64,000 nucleotides of DNA from Nematopogon swammerdamellus (taxonomy: Eukaryota; Arthropoda; Insecta; Lepidoptera; Adelidae): positions 19,245,741 through 19,309,740 of the forward strand of contig OX336348.1 of NCBI GenBank assembly GCA_946902875.1, written 5' to 3'. Within the stretch, counting starts at the first letter, position 1. Each line of letters opens with the position of its first letter. A program made the position numbers and the translations under genes. The notes under the pieces are model-generated. The model made no database searches. It worked only from the letters and a program-made list of their open reading frames with translations, and was not told the origin of the DNA. This document shows positions 54,367 through 64,000 of this stretch, piece after piece.

Positions 54367-54661
54367 GTTAAGACATTTAATATGTATTGTCAATATGGCC
54401 CTAGTTGGCTGAAATAAAGAGATAAATAAAAATAAAATAAAAATTAAACAAATAATTGATTCTCCCAGGGTGTGGTCGAGAACCCAGTCGATCCGAAGAT
54501 CTCCCACACGCTAACTGCTGTTCATTTGGCACCACCCAGGAGGCACGTGTGACTTAAGGACCATGAGGTGTCACAGACGCGAACAGCTTTAACTCCCTAT
54601 ATAAGGTGCTACGTTATTTATGTCAATAACTTCGGGAGGGTTACATACGCGCTCAAACAAA

Positions 54662-54798
54662 CAGATTCAGATTCAGATATTTATTTCGCCATAAAGAACA
54701 CACAACAATAACAATATTTCATTGAGACATATGCATATTCAGTATGGTTCGTCATTATAATTATCATTATTTTTTTTTTTGTCATGTCCCGTTCAGCT
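54662..54798 (-). repeat. LINE 3' tail with TGAATC repeats
   Basis: Reverse copy of the tail at 34.85 kb: GATTCAGATTCAGATATTTA, GGCGAAATA-type sequence on the opposite strand, to ATGTCCCGTTCAG. Confidence 0.7.
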
Positions 54799-54917
54799 CA
54801 ACACTTTACGCAAAAAATAAAACATGTTTATAGGAGCATTGTTTCTCCTAACATCTCCTAACAAAAAAATTAAATCAAATAGCTGTAAAAACCAATCAAG
54901 GCTATAGACCCTTGCAA

Positions 54918-56662
54918 ACAAGAAACGTAGGCACACACACCGCACACGTAGGTAGGTAGGTAGGTAGGTAGCTAGTTTTAGAGCGGCGGCGGCCTAGTGA
55001 CCTTGTGACTTACTTACAACAATAGCTGTTCTGCGTTTGAACATAGTACGGTCATTGACCCCGTACAATGCAAGCTAACTACTGTTACACACAGGTCTAG
55101 TTACCTTGTGACTTACTTACAACAAACAGCTGTTCTGCGTTTGGATATACAACGGTCATTGACCCCGTACAATGCAAGCTACCTACTGTTACACACAGGT
55201 CTAGTGACCTTGTGACTTACTTACAATAAACAGCTGTTCTGCGTTTGAAAATTTCTCGAAAAGTTATGCTAAAAACATATAATTTTTTTTTTTGCGTAAC
55301 GTGTTTACTTGAGATGAATAACGAAGCACCTTATATAATTTCTTTCAAAATTAGTTAATAGTACGCTAAGAGAGGGTTCTGTATCGGAAATAGATCACTT
55401 TTGAAGAACAAATAATTTTTGTTCGCACAAAAACATTTTTTCTATGTAAAATGTAAAAAAAAAATCTCTTAATCATTTCAGTTTCATGCCAGGAACAAAA
55501 AAGTCTTCTAACACATACATCCCTTTCTTTCAGAAATTGTGAAAAACCACAATTTTAGTTTTATTAGTATGGAATAGAAAGAATTTGATTTTTTTTACCA
55601 ACTTACACGTGTTATGTCATAATGATAATTAAGACTTTTTTGTTACTGTTATGAAACTGAATCGATTAGGCTATAAAAATGAACCACCTATTTTTTTATT
55701 TTATTAAATACATAAAACAACAATATTTTACATTAAAAAAGAAGCCCAAAGTCCAAAAAAAATGTATATAGGTTTCCACCCCATTTCGTACCCTGCTGCG
55801 AACCGGTTAATATTAGAGGTCCAAACCGGTTCTGAACCGGTTTTTAGGCTTCAGGTTCGGGTTTTTTTGAACCGGTTCGCGACCAAACTGGTTCGCTCGT
55901 TAAAAAGGTTCTTCGAACCGGTTCGGAGAACCCGAACCCCATTTCGAACCGGTTTTCAGTCCCTGGTTAGCACACACCGCACGCTAACTTCAGCGGCGCG
56001 CCAGGGGCGGCGCGGCGCAGCATGGACGCAGAGGAGGGGAAAATGCCGCGTCTCTCGCCTCCCGCGGCCGGCCGCTCCTCTGCGCACCGCGCCCGTCTTG
56101 GCCCGCTTGTTTTTTAAACTTGCCGATGGATTTTTTGTTGGATTCTTTTGCAAATAATTTTCTTCAAAATTCTTAATCATAATTGTACAATAAAAACGGA
56201 CGGAGGAATTTTGCGGAACAGAGTTTCGGTCGTCACCTTGAAAAAAAATGATGCATATAAAAAAGTTGTTGGATTCTTATGCTTATTGATGTACATAATA
56301 ATACTAAGGTATATTCCGATTAAAGAACCGACTGAGCAATTTTGCCGAGAAAAATATAGTAAAAAAACACATTTTGTTTTTAATTCACTACTTCTATATA
56401 CAAAAAATGTTGGATTTATTTACGTACTTATTCATATAAATAATACCTACCCTATGGCGAAGTAACTTTGGACGGAGCAATTTGTCTATAGGAGTTATAT
56501 TAAATTTTCACTTTTCTTCGAATATACCCAACTTCCCGTAAAAAAAAATGTTGGATTATTTGTCAGTCGTAATTCCGAACATTACTCCAAGATATTATCA
56601 AAGTTTCATTGACTGAGGAATTAATGTATGGGTCTCCATACATCAAAACTCCTGGTTGACTA
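54918..56662. repeat. Right arm of the 10-kb inverted structure
   Basis: Inverse copy of 46441-48138. It has an extra ~38 bp with AACCCGAACCCC near 55925 (six AACCGGTT motifs here against five on the left) and a ~10-bp insertion near the outer end (TCTCCATACATCAAAACTCC). The 105-codon frame at 56148-56465 differs from its left twin at two residues. The outer end GGTTGACTA abuts the truncated Polinton protease. Confidence 0.85.
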
Positions 56663-56899
56663 GTGTATTTGGACAGCATCCTGAATCAAGGAACTCACTG
56701 GGTAGCCTACACTAAAATAAATAATTATGCTGAATATTTTGACAGCTTTGGAGATTTGATGCCTCCTTTAGAAATAATCAACTATTTCAAGTGCGAAAAT
56801 ATTTTTTACAACTATAAAAGATATCAAACATTTGATGAAAAAAACTGTGGTCATCTTTGCATCGAGTTTCTTAAATTTTTTTGGAAACTTCATTTATAA
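56663..56899 (+). pseudogene. Polinton adenain-like cysteine protease, N-terminus lost
   Basis: About 78 codons of a Maverick/Polinton maturation protease (adenovirus adenain family, virion maturation). The catalytic set is visible: His-12 in NQGTHWVAY, Asp-27 in YFDSFG, oxyanion Gln-55 in RYQTF, and Cys-62 in KNCGHLC. Adenain has Glu or Asp at the second position, so all key residues are present. The N-terminal third of the family is missing: a TGA lies two codons upstream and the inverted arm ends at exactly this point. No Met start is available. Order with capsid genes downstream is the usual Polinton arrangement. Confidence 0.75.
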
Positions 56900-57112
56900 G
56901 TAATGCTCAATTTTAAAATTCGTCATTTTTCGAAATGTCATTCACACTGTCGGTCACTGGCACGAGTCAGTAAGCCTGGATGCGCTATACATAGGAGGAC
57001 AGGGGTAGCCGCGCGCCGGCGCAAACGCGCCAGCGCGTCAGTCTAGCGCCGGCGACCGATCTTAGTCTCCGTCCGCCGCTCAGGCGGAGCGAACGTGCGC
57101 GTCTGTCACAAA

Positions 57113-57192
57113 ATGCCTCATTGTGCAGTGCTTTAGTGCAAAAAGTCGTCGAAAAATTCAAACTTGAACACAGATGGAGTCACCTTTCACGA
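57113..57192 (+). pseudogene. THAP-domain first exon with nonsense codon
   Basis: ATG then MPHCAVL, an in-frame TAG as codon 8, then CKKSSKNSNLN and GVTFHE, followed directly by a donor GTAAGT at 57193. This is how THAP zinc-finger genes start (C-x-C... then GVTFH). A GC-rich stretch upstream (57000-57110) looks like promoter or leader. I see no second exon with the CSxHF part downstream. It is a fragment of a THAP gene, perhaps P-element-like, now disabled. It lies between two Polinton genes. Confidence 0.5.
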
Positions 57193-57679
57193 GTAAGTAC
57201 TTTCATTCAATTTGATAGCATTTTTCGCTTTCGCATTCAGTAACAAACATCGGCGTAAATATGTATGGAGAGCTCTTTTCTGCTTACCCACCATAGGTCG
57301 ACTATCGTGTTGGATGCAGTTAGCTCTTGTAATTTTTTTTGTTTATTGATAAATATGTATGTTAAATGTATACAGATATTTCATACATTCTGCCTTATTG
57401 CCAAAGGACATTTCTTCTAGTCAACCTCAGCAGGTTTCCTCGTTCAATATTCGTTTATCGCGCTGTTTTCATTCAACCAGTACCTACCGGTTTTTACTTT
57501 TGAGCGACTCTAAGGAGAAAGGAATTAATTTCTTTAGGTCATGCGTCTACCGGGAATATCAGATCGCGGATATTTAGGAGAATTAAAAATAATTGACGTA
57601 ATAGTTTAAACGTTTGCCTTTAATGTCAGAGATTCAGAATGTATAGAACGTATATGAATGTACAGGATGTATATGTAGA

Positions 57680-57845
57680 TGGTAGGGTTCAACCCGCCCG
57701 TGTTGGTACCACTGCACTAAATAAACGTCGGTCGAAGTCACTATGAAAAGTAGTACCTACGTGTTTTCCATCTAATTCAGTATAGCCGGATCGATTAGGG
57801 GGAATCGGTGACAAGGCACGTACCTAATTCACCTAGGTATATTTA
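57680..57845 (+). repeat. Strongly diverged SINE-tail copy
   Basis: GGTAGGGTTCAACCCGCCCG, TTGGTACCAC, AAACGTCGGTCGAAG and GTGTTTTCC in the order of the shared tail, but with many changes. Confidence 0.6.
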
Positions 57846-58525
57846 TTTATTTTAGACAGGCAGCCTTGCCTGATGTGTCTAAATCCGGTTTTTCTTCATA
57901 TTTTTTATTTTATTTGGTTTGTTTGTTTATTTTTTTTTATGTATTTATCGATCTTTATTATTTTTATTATTTTAGTTTATTGTAGTTTTATTTTAGTATT
58001 TATATATTGGGCTCCCATCATCACTGGTACCAAACTGAAGCATTATTACGATGATGGAGCCATCCGTATCAGATTCCTAAAAAAAGTTAATCTTTATGCT
58101 TAACTATTTTCGCATACATTTTGATAATTTTTATTATGGAATACACAATTGTAGATTTATAATAAAGTATCCGAGGTATCTCAGAACTTAGAACTATGAT
58201 CGTGTTTATGCGAAAATCTGCAAATTCGCAAAATTGTGAAAGGGGCGTTGCCTTTGTTCATTTAAGAGAAAGTTATATTATTCCCTTGATGTAAAGAAGG
58301 GTTAAATATTGTTAAATCCGTTTCATCTTTTCATCGCGATTCGACACAATGAGCGACTTATTGTATGAATCCCGTTCAAATGTATGGAAGACTGGCGTCA
58401 CTTGGCTACCTACTCGCTCGGCCAATCACGGCGTTCCATGCGCCGCTCCCGCCTCAGACTTCACACCCCTTTGGCGGCTACCTCGGTTCTCATACAAACG
58501 ATGCCGTATTTCGCATCCATGACTC
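57846..58525. other. No gene seen
   Basis: T-rich to about 58000, then mixed DNA. A 76-codon frame at 57873 is hydrophobic and compositional. Nothing supported before the minor capsid frame. Confidence 0.4.
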
Positions 58526-59185
58526 GTGGTCACTGGTAACGCCTCTAGCTTAACAACAAATTATTTACCAGCCCTTCAATTAAACGGCGAGTATGAATGC
58601 GGGTTACTATATTTTGCGACATTTAATTCTATCCCCAATGTGGACTATAAGAACAATAAATTTCACTATGGTGATAATTATGTTATCGAAATTCCAGAGG
58701 GATCATACGAGCTAGAAGACATTTCCGAATATTTAAAAAATAATATTCATGATAGTAATATTAATATATCATCGAATAACAACACTCTAAAATGTAATAT
58801 TATTTGCTCAAAAGATATACACTTTTAAAAATCTAATTCCATTGTTACATTGCTGGGCTTTCCTAAAGAAGTTCTTAAAGCAAATAAAATGCACGAATCA
58901 ACCTATCCTGTCAACATTCTACCGACAACCGTCATTAGGATCGAATGTGATATTTTGAGTGGCTCATTTGCAAACGGAAAACCATCACATATAATTCACG
59001 AGTTCATACCGAACGTACCGCCGGGTTACAGGATTTTAGAAAAACCAGAAAACATTGTTTACTTTCCCGTTAATCAAAAGTCTATATCTTCAATCAACAT
59101 TAGAATACTCGATACTGGCAACAATTTAATTAATCTTCGGGAAGAAGATATATATTTGTGTTTACACTTAAGAAAAACATTATGA
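58526..59185 (+). pseudogene. Polinton minor capsid (penton-like) protein, one nonsense codon
   Basis: A single reading frame broken only by TAA at 58826-58828. Conserved family segments: LNGEYECGLLYFATFNSIPN, YEL-EDISEYLK, NNNTLKCNI, then LLGFP, IRIECDI, HEFIPNVPPGYRI and the C-terminal LREEDIYLCLHL. These match the minor capsid protein of Polintons, a single-jelly-roll penton homologue. The first ATG-like start is uncertain: the frame opens within CTGGTAACG and the true Met may be lost. Its TGA stop overlaps the ATG of the next ORF (ATGA at 59182-59185). Confidence 0.8.
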
Positions 59186-59319
59186 TTTTGTTCAATAAAA
59201 TAAGTATGGTTCAGAACAATCGTATTAGTAAAGAGCGGTGTATTCGACGAGAAAGACGTGAAATTAAATTAACCGACAAAAATAAACAATTTCTTAAACT
59301 TATCGGGTTATTAAAATGA
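59182..59319 (+). CDS. 45-codon basic ORF between capsid genes
   Basis: ATG at 59182 overlaps the minor capsid stop (ATGA). Its own TGA (59317-59319) overlaps the major capsid ATG at 59316 (again ATGA). The peptide is Lys/Arg-rich (KERCIRRERREIK, then LTDKNKQFLKLIGLL) with no Trp or Pro. A second in-frame Met at 59206 would give 37 aa. It is too short for family recognition. The position and double overlap argue for a real gene; a small basic DNA-binding or coupling peptide is possible. Confidence 0.55.
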   Translation: MILFNKISMVQNNRISKERCIRRERREIKLTDKNKQFLKLIGLLK

Positions 59320-60533
59320 ACATCTTAAACATAACGGAACCTCCAGCCTACGATGAATCTATTGAAAGCATCGAAGTACATTCCTATAAACCCTACGTTA
59401 ACAGTTTTAATAATAATGACGAGATCAGAATCCCTATAAACCAACAAGATTTGTATGTTCTTCCTTCAGAAAGTTCGATATACATTGAAGGTGCTTTCTA
59501 TGTATACAAAACTGGCGCAGATAACAAACCTGAAAGAGTTCCCAACGTCACTTTCATAAAGAATCCAATTTTATTTCTATTCCAAGACATCAGGTATGAA
59601 CTGAATGGTGTTGAAATAGATAAAATTAAAAATGTAGGCATTACTACAACGATAAAGTCATACATTTCAATGAATGAAATTGACTCGAAAATGGCAGCAG
59701 CTTGGGGTTGGAACCCCTCTGAAATTCAGAATAGTGACGGTCGTTTTAGCGTGAACATACCGCTAAATAAAATATTCGGGTTCGCAGAGGATTACAAGAA
59801 AATAATAATAAATTGTAAACATGAACTTGTACTTTTGAGAAGCAGCACTAATGTGAACAGTTTGAAATTAAATCAGGGGGAATTTGTATCCGAAGTAAAA
59901 ATCTCTAAAATTGTATGGAGAGTCCCCCATGTAAAAGTTTCAGATCGAGAACGCTTGCATTTGCTTAAATATTTGGAAAAAGATAAGAGTTTACAAATTG
60001 CCTTCAGGAACTGGGATTTATACGAATATCCGCTTTTACCTAAAACAACCAAACACACGTGGTCTATTAAGACATCGAGTCAAATAGAGAAACCTAGATT
60101 TGTCATCTTAGGGCTTCAGACCAATCGAAAGAATTCTAAGATTTCTAACATGTCTCATTTTGATCATTGCAATTTACGGGAGGTTAAAGTACTTTTAAAC
60201 TCCAATTATTATCCGTATGATTCGCTCTCTATAAAATTTGATGAAGATAAGTATGCTTTGTTGTATAAGTTATATGTATACAAAGTTTCAACAATCTCAT
60301 TACGGGCGTCAGGCGAGCCCTTTGCTAAGTTTATCCAACTTTAAAAATAACCACTTTTTATCATTGACTGCTCTCGTCAGAACGAATCCATTAAATCAGG
60401 CCCCTTAGATGTTCGCGTCGAAATTGAGAGCGATAAGGAGATTCCTGATAATACAGCAGCTTATTGTCTCATACTGAATGATTGTATAATAGAATATAAA
60501 CCCCTAAGTAATATCGTAAAAAAAATATCGTAA
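59316..60533 (+). pseudogene. Polinton double-jelly-roll major capsid, two nonsense codons
   Basis: 405 codons in one frame, interrupted by TAA at 60342-60344 and TAA at 60348-60350. The intact part (342 codons) shows the N-terminal strand block (SYKPYVNSFNN, EIRIPINQQDLYVLPSESS, IYIEGAF), ELNGVEIDKIKNVG, and later KVLLNSNYYPYDSLSIKFDE. After the stops the same frame continues with FIIDCSRQNESIKSGPLDV and AAYCLILNDCIIEY, the expected C-terminal jelly-roll strands. The family forms the virion shell. Its ATG overlaps the stop of the 45-codon ORF. Recent decay is likely since only two adjacent stops are seen. Confidence 0.78.
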
Positions 60534-61264
60534 TTGTTCAAATGCATACATTATAAGTTATAAAATTTATTGTAATAATTATGCATTCATTTACTTAATT
60601 TTTTATTTTTAGTAGTATAGTAATTATACTTATAAATAAATTACTATGAAGAAATACCTGGCTTTTCACTGTAATCCTAATTTATAAAGTACTTTCCAGA
60701 TATTGATAAACAAAGTTAGTAATATTTTTAATTTGACTGTACCTTAATGTTATGAGAGGATCACATTACAGACACGGTTCGACACTATCTCAGAGTTGAT
60801 GAAAAATGAGTTGTTCATTATATGATGCACGGATCACTCTAATCATAATACAATGAGCGTGCAATTCACTGTTAATCTAAATTAGGAATAAGAAAAATAA
60901 AACATCCTAATACGGTCAGATTAGTTCATCTTAACCGATATATGTATGTGTTACTATTCCATGCGAATATGGGGGTGTATTTTATTGAGAGTCAGGTATA
61001 AGTTCAGAGGTTCAGAGTAATGAAATCACAGTGCAGAATAGTGATACCCACTGATCGCAAAGGAAGTCATACATAATCAGAAAATGTGGTTAGTGTTTAT
61101 TTTACTGAGTGAGTATTTTTTGCTTTTAATTTGCTAAATTTATACTGTAATAAGACGTATACATGAACGGATAGATGGGTTGGATACGATTGAGCCAAAT
61201 GTATTGTTAGAATTAATTATTGGGTTGTTTTTACGTTCCATGAAAATAAAAAAGCGTTTTAGCG
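60534..61264. other. AT-rich, no gene
   Basis: No ORF and no recognisable Polinton ATPase or polymerase sequence follows the capsid gene. Confidence 0.5.
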
Positions 61265-61274
61265 TTCGATAGTT

Positions 61275-61350
61275 AATTTAAAACAGTGTATATTGGGAAA
61301 GCTACATCGAATGAAATGAGATGTAGCTTGCCCAATTATACATTACTAAC
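61275..61350. repeat. Small hairpin
   Basis: GGGAAAGCTACATCGAATGA pairs with GAGATGTAGCTTGCCC, and the flanks GTGTATATT / AATTATACAT also pair loosely. Confidence 0.6.
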
Positions 61351-61517
61351 CCAACTTTTAAAAAATCAGGAATATTTATAAACGGCTGCTTCCTGGCACT
61401 TTCCTATTGCAGTGGTGCCAACATGACAGCTACAACCGCATATTTGCAGCGGCCATTGGAATTATGCTAAATTTCATAGATCGTTTTTTTGTATGAGAGT
61501 TCCGTCTCTAAAACTTA

Positions 61518-61662
61518 GGGCCACTTGCACCAACACGAGTTTAAAGTTAAGTAGCGAGTTATGGATTTAAACGCGGTTCCCACAGTCAAAGGGTGCTAGC
61601 TTAAACTGGTTTAGCGAGTTAAACTGGTTTATATATTAAATTTGTGTTGGTGCAAGTGGGCC
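61518..61662. mobile_element. MITE, PIF/Harbinger type
   Basis: Ends GGGCCACTTGCACCAACAC and GTGTTGGTGCAAGTGGGCC are inverted, with TTA on both sides (61515-61517 and 61663-61665). A 3-bp TTA target duplication and this terminal motif fit PIF/Harbinger MITEs. 145 bp, no ORF. Confidence 0.8.
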
Positions 61663-61686
61663 TTAGTGTTTATATTCTCTTTGGTC

Positions 61687-61909
61687 TCAACTAAAAGTTC
61701 CCTTCGCCGTTATGTTGGCTCCAATGTCAGTGCTTAAATTCGTGTTGCCAGATTGTGAAGATTATATTACCTAATAAAGTAATCGGTAATTTTACCGTAT
61801 AATAAATACCGATAATTACGGGTAAATCTGTACACATAGCAACCCTCAACGCTGTTTTGACAGATAGACAGGGGAGCCAACATAAGGGCGAAGGGAACTT
61901 TTAGTTGAA
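61687..61909. mobile_element. MITE with ~35-bp TIRs
   Basis: TCAACTAAAAGTTCCCTTCG ... TATGTTGGCTCC and GGAGCCAACATAAGGGCGAA ... GGGAACTTTTAGTTGA are inverted. No ORF. Confidence 0.7.
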
Positions 61910-64000
61910 ACGCTCTCTAACTGCTGATTTAGCTGTCGAAGGTTTGTCACGAAATATTCGAGTTTAGTCCTTGGGAATATATTATAAATTTACAGCAGTT
62001 ATAATAACGTTAGAAATATTCCACCTTTCCTGCTGTTTTGCTATTTATACTCGTACGTACCGCCATCTGTACTCGTACGTACCGCCATCTAGTTAATATA
62101 ATAAAAATTATTTGTAGTGTAGCCTGTAGGTATGTGAAGCTCTCGCTCGATAGAGGGCAGTGTTATAGTATTTTGTAACTTAACCCTTAATACAATTACT
62201 TAAGGTTACATTTTAAATAATTAAATAAAACAGCAGACTTAGCACATTAGAAATATTATAATAGACTAGACTGCTGTTTGTTAGAAACAGCAACAGCCAC
62301 AATAAAACAGCTGACCGCAGTATAGCAGTGCGCGCTCGTTGCTTGCACCCAATTAGACAGTTCAAGGGTGAAACAAATAATCTTCTTAAATAGTAATAGT
62401 AAAAAATGATAATAAAAACTTTAAAAAATATTAACAATGTTTTTTTAACACAATACAAATAAAATAATAATCTCAAATCAACATTATATTATTTTTTATT
62501 TTTTCATCCCTTTTCGGAACAGGCAAAACTAATTAAATCATACAGCCTTTTCTGTTTTACTTCTAATGCCTGTTGTTTTCTTCTCGAATCGCGAGAATCT
62601 CAAAAATATTATATACCTACTTTTTATTTACGACGACGCGGTAAACAAACTTGTTCATCCGCCATCTTCCTTCTCAACATTCTTTATACACTTATAATGG
62701 AAAGTTAATTACTAAAATAAAAAAATTACCAATATTCGCAATGACAGGCTATCGAATTTAATTTAATTTAAATAGTCAACCATATCACATCACCCAAACA
62801 AACAATTTCTGTGTAATAATAATCTTGTAAACCATGCCGATGCCGAAGTTGCCAGAAGTTCGCCCTCCAGCGGTTATTGCTGGCAGCAGATGATGTCATA
62901 CAGGTTATAACAATATACTCTGAAGATTACAATGACAAGTTGTGCAATCTTAAAATTACTGATTTATTAACTGAATAAAAATATTATAAAAGCCTTTACA
63001 AATACATAATAAATACCGTCGAAAATATTATATAAATTTTAAAGAAATGGCGGAAGGACCCGGCATCCAACCAAGCCAATAATTAAAAAAATAATTGACC
63101 ACAGACACATTTCTGATCTGTCTGCCTGCTGTATTCCGTGATCGATTCAGTTCACAGTTATTTTACCCCTGACAGATGTCAATGTATCTTCCGCTAGGTT
63201 GGCACCACTTGCTGTCACTAGTACTACGGTCCTAAAAAGGGTTACTTGCTACCATTGATTTTATAACCCTGTCGGGACTCCCCCTATAAAATCAATGCTT
63301 GCTACTAATATTTTACCCGTGGTAGTGGAAATTATGTATACGTACCTGTTGTACTTGTAGTGATAAGTCCATCTTTGCGCACTTCTTGTTTCTTGCCATG
63401 TGCTGTTCTTCTTTAAATTTGTGTGCAATAAAGAGTTTCTTTTCTATTCTATTCTAAAAATGTGTTCAAATATTTCGTACAGGGAAATAGTACGAACTAA
63501 TTATGGCAACACAGAGCTCAGGTCAGCCAACTTGATGGCTAGAGGTAAAATAACTGTGAACGGTCTATAATATTTATCTCTTATTTCAATTATGCTATTT
63601 ATTCCAACAGCGTTAGGTTCAATTATGTAATTCCAACAACAGCACCAAAAACAGCAATATAGCACTTTAAAACAGCAGCGATATAAAAACAGCAGATCAT
63701 TATTATGCTGCTAATTAGCAGAAAATTATCTTTATAATGTAGATATTTTTTTGTTTTGAGGTCAGAAATTCCTAGTGCGTTATTTCTCATGTGTTATGTG
63801 TGTTACGCTGTGTGTCACGTAACACACGAGAAAGCACACTAGGGCAACTAGGGCTAGTACAATGTACCTACATATTTCATGTATCATCAGATTAATTCTT
63901 TAATTATTACATAAAAGTAAACAGCCGATGATATGTAGTTTGATTGCTGTGAGTTTTTTGTTGGTTCAAAGAAATATGACGTTAACTTATTTACTTAAAA
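61910..64000. other. AT-rich, no supported gene
   Basis: A reverse 87-codon frame (62213-62476) is hydrophobic and Tyr/Phe-rich, likely compositional. ACAGCAG-containing segments recur near 62035, 62275 and 63640-63700. A small inverted pair (ATTGATTTTATAA / TATAAAATCAAT) sits at 63255-63300. A paired GTGTTACG...CGTAACAC segment lies at 63800-63825. Confidence 0.4.

Overview
The window looks like repeat-dense nuclear DNA of an insect, most likely a moth or butterfly. The basis is the repeat vocabulary: copies of SINE- and LINE-type tails, many foldback and MITE-like elements, a Ty3/gypsy retrotransposon and Polinton/Maverick relics. Species cannot be read from it. There are no bacterial operons, no CRISPR array, no rRNA operon and no free-standing tRNA gene. 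The only large uninterrupted non-transposon gene is a 2107-codon STAND/NACHT gene at 39.2-45.5 kb.

Layout. 0.6-4.4 kb: a compact Polinton-like fragment with a reverse-strand 297-aa ORF, the C-terminal end of a Polinton integrase (chromodomain), an 82-bp triple repeat, a forward 221-aa ORF and a 61-aa ORF; three of these have their stop codon inside AATAAA. 4.7-15.6 kb: GC-rich repeats, a tRNA/5S-type SINE, foldbacks, a TIR element with a six-fold 143-bp array, and 3' fragments of a jockey-like LINE. 15.6-22.7 kb: a complete Ty3/gypsy element on the reverse strand with two apparently identical 232-bp LTRs and CAAG target duplications, but a broken gag-pol junction. 22.8-38.9 kb: a GC-rich minisatellite, a second tRNA/5S SINE, many MITEs and palindromes, a GC-rich block that could be a promoter and noncoding exon, a foldback with a nested hairpin, and a 73-bp tandem array made from a LINE 3' end.

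39.2-46.2 kb: the NACHT gene. Its order is ankyrin repeats, a PD-(D/E)xK nuclease-like domain with a DD...QAK signature, an unassigned middle region, NACHT ATPase, then about 790 residues of alternating ankyrin repeats. Decayed extra repeats follow the stop codon. The nuclease-STAND-repeat layout recalls bacterial Avs/Cap4-type defence proteins, so an immune sensor is a reasonable hypothesis, but this is inference.

46.4-56.7 kb: a 10-kb structure bounded by long inverted arms (about 1.7 kb, nearly identical). Between them is a mosaic of LINE pieces (RT, endonuclease, ORF1) interrupted by another element. 56.7-60.5 kb: a second Polinton relic: adenain-like protease without its N-terminus, a THAP-like first exon, a minor capsid gene with one nonsense codon, a 45-codon ORF joined by ATGA overlaps on both sides, and a jelly-roll major capsid gene with two nonsense codons. 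60.5-64 kb: AT-rich DNA with small MITEs and no supported gene.
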